Source of the DNA: Coriaria nepalensis
Lineage: Eukaryota; Streptophyta; Magnoliopsida; Cucurbitales; Coriariaceae
Assembly: GCA_027186245.1 (NCBI GenBank)
Contig: CP114482.1
Coordinates: 32,445,209-32,509,208, forward strand
Length of the DNA stretch: 64,000 nt
Direction: 5' to 3'
Below the pieces are notes generated by a model. That model was not told where the DNA came from and ran no database searches. It was given only the letters and a program-made list of their open reading frames with translations. The position numbers were made by a program, and so were the translations under genes. Below, piece after piece: positions 23,264-33,300 of this stretch (the stretch's first letter is position 1; every line of letters begins with the position of its first letter).

Positions 23264-24896
23264 CATGAACTATAAGCAAGTTATGCACGAAATTTGTGTT
23301 TGAAGTACCAAAATAGAATCTGTTATGATTGCTTTCAAATGCATTATTGACTTAAAAAAACTCATTGAAATGATTTTAAAGTTAAACAAATGCACACATT
23401 CCTTGCCTTTACCATAATCAAGTTATGCATGAAAATAATGTTTGATGTGCGAAAATAGAATTCGTTCGAATTGTTTTCAAATGAATTATTGACTTGAAAA
23501 AATTCATTGAAATATTTTTAAGTTTAAACAAATGCATACATTCCTTACATTTATTATTAGCAAGTTATGCACGAAACTCGTATTTGATATGCAAAAATAT
23601 AATTCGTTCGAATTGCTTTCAAATGAATTATTGACTTCAAAAGGCTCATTGAATTGATTTTAATATTAAACAAATGCATATGTTCCTTGCATGAAGTATA
23701 AGCAAGTTATGCATGGAACACATGTTTGAAGTGCGAAAATAGAATTCTTTCGAATTGCTTTCAAGTGCATTATTGACTTGAAAAGACTCATTGAAATGGT
23801 TTCAAGGTTAAACAAATACCCACATTCCTTGCATGAAGAATAAGACAATTACGCACGAAACTTGTATTTGAAGTGCGAAAATAGAATTCGTTCGGATTGC
23901 ATTCAAATGAATTATTGACTTGAAAAGACTCATTGAACTGATTTTACGGTTAAATAAATGCACACATTCCTTCCATTTAGCAAAAGCAAGTTATGCACGA
24001 AGCACGTGTTTGAAGTCCGAAAATAGAATTCGTTCGAATTGCTTTCAAATAAATTATTGCCTTCAAAAGACTCATTGAATTGATTTTAATGTTAAACAAA
24101 TGCACACGTTCCTTGCATGTAGCATAAGTAAGTTATGCGTAGAACTCGTGTTTTTTGCAAAATAGAATTAATTCGAATTGCTTTCAAATAAATTATTGAC
24201 TTAAAAGGACTCATTGAAATGATTTTAAGGTTAAACAAATACACACGTTTCTTGCATGAACCTTAAGCAAGTTATGCACGAAATTAGTATTTAAAGTGTA
24301 AAAATAGAATTCGTTCGCGTTGCTTTTAAATAAATTATTGACATGAAAAGACTTATTGAAATAATTTTAAGGTTAAACAAATACGCATGTTCCTTGCATG
24401 AATTTATTGAATTGAACAAATAGCCACGTTTAAAAGACTCATTGAATTGATTTTAATGTTAAACAAATGCACATGGTTCTTGCATGAAGCATAAACAAGT
24501 TATGCATGGAACACATGTTTGAAGTGCAAAAATAGAATTCATTTGAATTGCTTTCAAATGAATTACTGGCTTGAAAAGACTCGTTGAAATGATTTTAAGG
24601 TTAAACAAATGCACACATTCCTTGCATGAAGAATAAGATAGTTATGCATGTAACTTGTGGTTGAAGTGCGAAAATAAAATTCGTTCGAATTGCTTTCAAA
24701 TGAATTATTGGCTTGAAAAGACTAAATAAAATGATTTTAAGGTTAAACAAATGCACACATTCCTTGCATTTAGCATAAGCAAGTTATGCACGAAGCACGT
24801 TTTTTATGTGCGAAAATAAAATTTGTTTGAATTGCCTTCAAATGAATTATTGAATTGAAAAGATTCATTGAAATAAATTTAAGGTTAAGCAAATGC
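23264..24896. repeat. 142-bp satellite-like tandem array, about 11.4 copies
   Basis: Repeats of AGCAAGTTATGCACGAA begin at 23275, 23417, 23559, 23701, 23843, 23985, 24127, 24266, 24494, 24636 and 24778. The spacing is 142 bp except for one 139-bp unit and one 228-bp unit that contains a partial extra copy (near 24400-24480). Most units contain AGAATTCGTTCGAATTGC, which has the perfect dyad AATTCG-TT-CGAATT, as well as GGTTAAACAAATGCACAC and TTCCTTGCATGAA. Units differ by scattered substitutions. No protein-coding frame runs through the array. It joins an LTR fragment on the left and a hAT relic on the right. Confidence 0.9.
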
Positions 24897-24939
24897 AAGG
24901 ACTAGAGAAGGCTTGGTTAAATTAATTGATGTTTCTATT

Positions 24940-26642
24940 TATCTATAAGTTTTAGGGAAAGTGAATATTTTGATGATTTTATTAAAATATATTTTAATCT
25001 GCACTATAGTAGAAAAATTAGAAATACAATAAAACATGATTTAAAATCGTATTTAAAAAAACAATGTGATGCTTTGAAAATAAAATTAGGGGTACCTTAA
25101 GTTAGTATTATATTAACATTAAATATTTGGAGTGTTCGATCTACACAAAATTATTTTTTGTAGTAATACATTATTTAAATTTTGAATGGGTATTAAATAA
25201 AAAAAAACATATGTTTTAGAGTAATTAAGCATGTGCATAATGCTGAAAATACTTCTGAAATAATTTTATAAATTTTATGCGAATTTGATATAAAACAATG
25301 TATAATATCAGTTATCTTAAATATTGTTTCTACGAACATTAAAGCTATATATTTTTTACAATTCGAATTAGATATAATGTTGGAATATTTTTGCATCAAT
25401 ATTATGTTTGTCATGTTATCAACCTTATAGTTAAAGAAAGATTGAAATTGGTAAGTCAAAAAATTGAAAAAATTAGAGAAGCATTAGTTTGGCTAGGTAA
25501 TTCAAATTTGTCTATTTCTATATTTAAAACTTTTGTATTTCTTTAAATAAGAAACTTAGAAAATTTTCTCTTTATATGGATGTTAAATAAAATTTTACTG
25601 ATTTTATGATAAAGCATGCTCTTCCTTATAGTTATGAGATTAGTTTATTTTATCATCATAAAAAAGGTAGCACTATATTGTTTAATAATAATTGGGACAC
25701 TATTAAAAAATTTACAAAATTTTTAATATTTTTTACTTTAATGTGCTTATTTCTTATGTTTATTATCATACTTCATCGTTGGTTCTTCCAAAACTTTTAA
25801 AATGGCTTCAATTCTTGGCAAAAATGATAATGATGTTCTTTTTGGATCTGTTATAAATAAAATGATTTTTTTTATATATTTTAATTTTGGCTTCAAATTC
25901 CGCTCTTGTATTCTTTAAGAGCAATTTTTTATGTTAGGATTAAGTTTGACGGTTATAAATCGATTTTTACTTTTATTTCTGATAACTTAAATTTTGATTA
26001 TACTATTCAAATTGCTAATACTTCTGACAAGTTGCATCAAGTTTTTAATATTTATAAAAATACGTACAAGGAATTGTGGCCTCAATGATGGAAAAATAAA
26101 AAGAAAAAAAAATACATTGTTATGGGAAGTATTCTCAAAGTTGAAGTGTTTCTTAGGCTCAAGTTTAAGTTCTAGGCAAGATGGTCATATTTTGTAATTG
26201 GCAACGTCATCGAGCACGACTGATAATCTAGTAATAGTGGTACGCAATATGACGAGTTTTAAAAATATTTTGGAGCTAGTTGGGATGAAGAAGAGGATTT
26301 TAATATTTTGAAATGGTGGAAAGCAAACTCATCCAGGTTTCCAATATTAGCTTAATTGGCGTATGATATCCTAATTATTTCGGTTTCAACAGTTTTTTCA
26401 GAAGTAGCTTTTAACATATGTAAGTTAATTATTACTGATTGAAAAACATCATTAACAATTGAAATGGTAGAATTTTCATTGAATTTACGAGATTGAGAAC
26501 ATGCCATTTTAAGATATCAACATCGCATGAAAAGTGAGGACTTATTCAGAGTTTTTGATTCTTTATACCTAGAATATGAAAATTCTAATTCTAGTATGAA
26601 TAGCATAGGAGATAGCTTGAATGTTAGAGAATTCGATTTATA
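24940..26642 (+). pseudogene. hAT-family transposase relic
   Basis: The best part is the C-terminal dimerisation region at about 26270-26490: KYFGASWDEEEDFNILKWW, KANSSRFPILA, LAYDILIISVSTVFSEVAFN, then SLTIEMVEFSLNLRD. It follows the pattern of plant hAT transposases (ILxWWK.NS.RFP.L...A.DIL.IPVSTVASE.AFS). Upstream, NNWDTIKKFTKFL (about 25686) and KLHQVFNIYKNTYKELW (about 26032) match the preceding catalytic-domain segments. Frameshifts and stops separate the blocks. No terminal inverted repeats or 8-bp target duplication could be identified. Confidence 0.7.
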
Positions 26643-26645
26643 ATT

Positions 26646-27352
26646 GTAATTAGATTTTATTTTTTCCTTCTCAAGATCGAGAGTTTTTTTTTATACGGAC
26701 CATACGTAATAAAATTTTTTTAGCAAAATAATATTTTTTTGAGTTTATTTATTTCTAATTTAATTATTAATTATATTAATATCTAAATTATTAAATAAAA
26801 TCTCATAAATAATTAATATGAATAAATTAAATTTAAAAATAACTATAAAATAAATTAAAATTTTTTTTTTTTCAAAACTACACACTTAAAATTAAAAAAA
26901 AAAAATAGTATCATAACACTTTTAAACACGTACGCAACACTTTTACTGTACCTATATAGTATCATACTACACAGACATGGGTACGGCACGTTTTGGGCTG
27001 GGCCTTAACGTCCCGGCACGTTTTGCCCCTCCTAAGATTCATCTCTATCCCACGGCCCGTTTTTCCCCCCTTAATATTCATCTCAAGCCCATATACGTTG
27101 ATCTGGGCCTGAGCAATTAACTGGCAAGTTTGAAAGTCCGGAACAATATATCATTGGACCAAACGCGAGTCGAAAATCTGATTGCTAGCTCGAAACCCCA
27201 CGTGGAAACCAACCAAATTGTTCTTTGTGTCATGTTTAACTTGCTTAGTCTCTCCCGCTCGGACCGCTCGGACCGCTCGGACCGCTCCACTTACTTTTTT
27301 TCTCTCTTCTTCTTTTGGTCACTTTTTTGTATCCCTCTCTGAACCTTCGATC
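26646..27352 (+). promoter_or_regulatory. ARP4 upstream and 5' leader region
   Basis: AT-rich to about 26970, then a GC-richer stretch containing two copies of GGCACGTTTTG (26986 and 27015). A 9-bp tandem repeat at 27255-27288 (CCGCTCGGA three times plus CCGCTCC) and a CT-rich tract up to 27330 precede the start codon at 27353. These are likely proximal promoter or leader. No transcription start can be fixed from sequence alone. Confidence 0.45.
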
Positions 27353-30300
27353 ATGTATGGAGGCGGTAAGTACATGAATTATATTTGAATCATAAAGTTT
27401 CTGGAATTGCGTCTCTTTCTGTTTTAGTATATTCTTCAATCTGTTTCCGCTTAGCCTTTTCTTCTTCTTCTTGTGGTGTTACAGATGAGGTATCGGCCAT
27501 AGTATTTGACCTTGGCTCGCACACTTGCAAAGCTGGATACGCTGGAGAAGATGCTCCTAAGGCTGTGTTTCCTTCTGTAAGTGTTCCGACATTTGCCATG
27601 TATTCTTAGAAGTTTCATCGTATTCTGCTCACAATGTGTATTCCTTTGATCAGTTATCGGTTTTTCATAGAGTTCCCCCTTTTATTCCGTGTAATATAAT
27701 GAATGGCGCGGAAGCTGTTCTTACTGTTACTTCTCCTAATATTAAATCTGCTGAAGGAAAATAAAACGAAATTCTGCATTTTTATGTCTTGAAAAGGTTG
27801 AGATTTTAATTACAGGAGAGTCTGAACAACATAGTTCAGGTTATGATTCGTGTTGAATTTACGTAGTTGAATTAAAGACGTACCTACATCTTAGTCCAAC
27901 TTCATAAGTCCAGTGGACAGATTAGCTTATTCATTACATTCCCCTCTAGGCCCTATCATGCGGTCATTAGGAATTATATTTAAGGAGGTGGAATATTTAT
28001 GACATTCTTGCTGTTGTAATAACGTACACTTGTGATCTTGCCGTGTATGATCAGTCCGAAAAGTTTCGAATTCGAATTACTGACTTTTCAATGTCTCCTT
28101 GAAATTATAAACAGCTGTATGGGCTACATAGCTTGTCAAGCTATTGACCAAGTAAATGCATTTCATAGCTGAAGCTATGTGAAGTAGATCTGTATTTGAT
28201 CATAATAGTTTGTCTTTATGCAATGCAATTGAAAATTTATAGTTCATTGCTATACCTTAGAATGTGTTGTCAATTTGAATTGTCTTGATTCATTGAGGTT
28301 GTTGGAGCAATCGATCGAATGGAAGTTGATGATCCTGCAACTACTGAAAATATCACTGGATCAGCTGTAGAGTCTAAAACCAATGCTATGACTGTTGACT
28401 CTGAAAAATCCAAGGGAAAACGGAAATTGTACGTAGGATCTCAAGCCTTAGGATACCGACGAGATCATATGGAGGTAATTTCTTCTTTTCTTATAATTTA
28501 TTTTTTCACTGAAACTCTTATTATCTGGATTTTGGTTGGAAATATGCCTATTTTTTCTTGTTTATTGTTCTCACGTCTCTTTTATTGTATCAGGTGCTCT
28601 TACCTTTGAAACATGGAGTTGCTATTGACTGGGATATTGTTGAAAGCATATGGGACCATGCCTTCAGGTACTTTTGACCCAATATTTAGATTGTTATGGC
28701 TTACATTCTTTCACTTTTCATTCGTCCTGTCACTTGGATTGATTTAAGTACGGAAAATGCGCCTTTTGTTTTGGCCAACTGGAAAATGCACCTTGGGTGA
28801 CACCCTAGGATATGTGTACAGGGAATGGTACAATTCAAACAATAAACAACAAATAAGAGGGCTAGAACAGCAGTAGATAAATCAGGAACTTAAGATAGAA
28901 TATTATGTTAAAGAATCTTCGAATAAATCATAAAATAGTAGACTAAGACTAATGTTAACTAACGAACTAAGAGTCTATTTATAACAGATTGCTACTAATT
29001 CTAATTAATCTCATAGAGTCCAAACCAATAAGGTCTCTTTACTAATTAATGTTCTAACTCTTGTAGACTAAGAATAAATTAAATTAGCAATATCTCTCCA
29101 TTGCTACAGTACCATGGTTAATTAGAATTACTAAAATGCTTCTGCATCCGTACGTTTCTAGGATTTTCCCTCTACTTTAAATTCCATTGAAGGGTCTATA
29201 TGTGTGAGTGTGGGTGTGAGTGTGGGTTTGGGTGTTCTTCTTGCAAGTGCATAACCTTATTTGTATCTGGTCAAAACTTTTTAGGGAATGTCTGTTGGTT
29301 GATCCTAAAGAGCATCCCATGCTTCTTGCCGAGCCATCATTTAATTCTCAACAACAGAGAGAAAGGTGATATTTTACTTTACTTTATTATCATCTTCCTC
29401 TTTTTTTTTTTTTTGAGATATAATGGCATTATGATTCTGAATAAAATTGTTCTATGCGATATTTATATGAGTTCTCTTTTCTATCTTGATCACAAAGCTT
29501 GTCTAAAGGGTGTTTAACATAGCAGCATTTCCTTTGCACCGAAAAAACATAGATAACTTTGAAATCTTGATTAAGGTTTGATCTAACCCTGGATCATAAT
29601 TCCTTGTCTTGTTGAATCACTTATTTTTGTCCTTTTGAGTGGCACATGGGCATCACATGTCAAAGATTTCAAATTTTAACATCTAGAATCCTGCTACTTG
29701 TACTTTTTACATTGCTACATTGGCTGTATATCTTTCAAGATGTAACATCTTTTGGTGATGAAAATTTTTAATATGTTAATCTTAGTGTGAAATGGTATAA
29801 TTAAGCGGAATAGATTATAAACTAGATATAGAAAAGAGATTTGAATTGGTTTAGTTTTGCTTATGCTTTAAAGATAATTATGTGGACTTTAAAATTTGTA
29901 AATTTTAGGGTTAAAAGAAATCTTATTCCACTTTTTTCTTTTTACATCTTAAGTTCCTTTATATAGAGGAGAAAACCTAGTTTACCTACACAAATCATAC
30001 CTAAACAGATTCTATTAGAATCCCTAGAAAATAGCAACTACCTAGCTACTAATCTGCACTTAATCAGCAAACAAATCACATTGATTTGTTTGCTGAAGCG
30101 TGAATCTTTCTTACACTATTCCACACTCCCCCTCAAGCTTGGTTATAGATGTTAATCATACCAAGCTTGGACTTTAGATCTTCAAACTTGATTCTTGATA
30201 GAGCCTTAGTTAGGACATCAGCTATTTGCAAATTTGTAGGCATATACAGTAGCTTAAATATCCCTTCATCTACCTTCTCTTTGATGAAGTGTCGGTCGAT

Positions 30301-33300
30301 CTCTACATGCTTCGTTCGATCGTGATGAACTGGATTTTTTGCAATGCTGATAGCAGATTGATTATCACACAACATTTTCATTGGTTCATCCACTGAAAAT
30401 TTTAATTCCTGTAAAATTCTTCTTAACCACATTCCCTCACATATCCCATGAGCCATAGCTCGAAATTCAGCCTTTGCACTACTTCGTGACACTATCGATT
30501 GCTTTTTGCTTCTCCATGTGACTAAGTTCCCCCAAACATAGGTGCAATAACCTGAAGTAGATCTTCGGTCTTTGATTGATCCTGCCCAATCTGCATCACT
30601 GTTGACTTCAATATCTCTAACTTCAGCCTTTTGAAAGAACAAACCATCTCCAGGTGTCATCTTTAGGTACCTCAATATTCGGTAAACAGCCTCCATGTGT
30701 TCTTCATTTGGACAATTCATAAATTGACTTACTTTACTCACAGCGAAGCCAATATCAGTTCTAGTGTGGGATAAGTAGATTAGCTTCCCAACCAATCGTT
30801 GGTATCTGCCCTTGTCAACAGGTACGTCGTCCTCTTTGAGTCCTAATTTTAAAGTTGAGTCCATTGGAGTATCAGCTGGTTTGCATCCTAGCATTCCTGT
30901 CTCCTTTAGTAGGTCCAACACATACTTTCTTTGAGATACTGAAATTCCCCTTTTTGACCGAGCGATTTCCATTCCTAGGAAATATTTGAGATTTCCCAAG
31001 TCTTTGATCTCAAATTCGCTTGCTAGGAATTCTTTGATATTGATTAGCTCCTCCTCATAACCCCCGGTTAAAATAATGTCTTCAACATACACAATAAGAA
31101 TGGCAACTTTTCCTATAGCAGAAAATTTACAAATAAGGTGTGATTCGATTGACATTGAGTGTATCCATATCTCTTGACCACCTTTGTAAATCTGTCAAAC
31201 CAAGCCCTTGGCGATTGCTTGAGTCCATAAAGTGATCTTTTTAGCTTGCACACTTTGTTGATTGTATCTGAATTCTCAAATCCGGGAGGAATATCCATAT
31301 ATACTTCCTCTATTAGATCTCCATTCAAAAAGGCATTTTTGACATCTAGTTGGTATAGCGGCCAATCTAGATTTGTAGCTAGTGAGAGGAGGACTCGAAC
31401 AGTATTTAGTTTTGCTACTGGAGCAAATGTTTCTTCATAGTCAATTCCATAGGATTGAGTAAATCCTTTCGCAACCAATCGAGCTTTGAATCTGTCCACA
31501 CTTTCATTATCTCTGTATTTTACCGTGAATATCCATTTACACCCCACTGGACGCTTTCCCGAAGGTAATGTTGTAACTTCCCACGTTTCATTCTTCTCTA
31601 GTGCCTGAATTTCATCACAAACAGCTGCTTTCCATTTAGGAGTTTTTAGAGCTTCCTGTATGTTGTTTGAAATCTGAATTCTGTCAATGTTAGCCACCAA
31701 TGCCCTGAAATTGGGTGATAGCCCTTGATATGACACAAAGTTGCATATAGAATGCTTTGTACATGATCTAACACCTTTCCTCAAAGCAATAGGCCAATTA
31801 ATATCATCATTTTTCAACTCACTAGAAGAAGATTGATTACCTTGAAGGTCTTCATTCGGCCTTAGATCAGGGTCTGATTCATGGATTTGCTCATGATGTA
31901 CTAAGGGTTCTGTTTCCATTTGACTTCTTTTCCTTCTAGAGTACGTGATGAGGTCAGTATTCTGTTGACTAGTGTCTAGAGATGGAAGAGGGTTCTGTAG
32001 GTCAGTGTTCTGTGGACTGGTGGTGTTTTGAGGATGGAGATTGGGAATAAGATCTTGTAGGAAATTGTCATTATTCGGTGGACTAGGGAAAAAGGTTTGC
32101 TCTATGGTTGTGCTATCCCAAAGTTGATATTCATGTTGAACTGAATTCTCTCCCTGAATGTCAAGTTTGTGATATAATGGTTTTTGTTCAAAAAATGTGA
32201 CATCCATGGAGTTGTAGTATTTTTGTGTGTTAGGGGAGTAGTACTTGTACCCTTTCTGATTTGATGAATATCCTAAGAAAATACATTTGATTGCCCTAGG
32301 ATCGAGTTTGCTTTTAGTGGGATTGTGATCATGGACAAAAACAGAGCAGCCAAATACCTTGAAAGGGATAGAGGTTATGAGATGTGTGTGTGGATAGGTC
32401 TTTAGGATGGTCTGACATGGGGTATGGAATTGGAGAATCCGAGAAGGCATTCTATTGATGAGATAGGCTGAGGTGAGGATGGCATCACCCCAATGATGCT
32501 TTGGGACGTAGGATGCGAACATGAGTGATCTTGCAACATTTAATAGATGTCTGTTTTTCCTTTCCGCAATTCCATTTTGTTGAGGTGTATCCACACATGA
32601 GCTTTGATGGACAATCCCTTGTTCTAATAGATATGTACTAAGAGAGGATGTGAAGTACTCTTTAGCATTATCTGTCCTAAACACTTGTATCTTAGCTTAA
32701 AATTGGGTTTTAACCATCAGATTGAAATTTTTGAAGATTTGGCCCACATCAGATTTTTCTTTCATGAGAAACACCCATGTTAGTCTAGTGTGATCATTTA
32801 TTAGAGTGATGAACCAGCGGGCTCCTGTGTTGGATTTTACTCTTGATGGTCCCCATACATCACTATGAATCATAGAGAAAGGTTGGGATTTTTTGTAGGG
32901 TTGATTAGGAAAGGAGTTTCGGGTGTGTTTTGAGAGTTGACAGATTTCACATTGAAAATCAGTGGGTCTTTTATTATAGAATAAAGATGGAAATAATTTC
33001 TGAAGATACACAAAGTTTGGATGGCCTAATCGGTAGTGCCATAACATCACTAGACTATCTTTAGGGTGTTGACTAATAGAACTATTCTGACTTCTAGACA
33101 CTAAACATTCTGACTTGAAGCCGTCCACTTGAGGATCAGAAACCTTAAAAAAATAGAGCCCCGAGTACATCTTAGCATTGCCAATCGTCTTCCCCGAATC
33201 CAAGTCCTGAAATTCACAAGAGTATGGAAAGAATTTAGTAACACAATTAATATCTCGGGTGAGTTTACTGATGGATAATAAATTGCAGTCTAGATTTGGA

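Noticed and set aside
23264..24896. Regularly spaced repeats resembling a CRISPR array
   Set aside because: The repeats are contiguous 142-bp units with no unique spacers, in a plant nuclear genome.
28780..29130. Possible solo LTR in ARP4 intron 4
   Set aside because: The text looks transposon-like (poly-A-rich, TATTTATAACAG), but no matching ends, target duplication or second copy was found.
29200..29517. 105-codon plus-strand frame overlapping ARP4 exon 5
   Set aside because: The true exon 5 (29285-29365) uses a different frame that fits ARP4 and the flanking phases.
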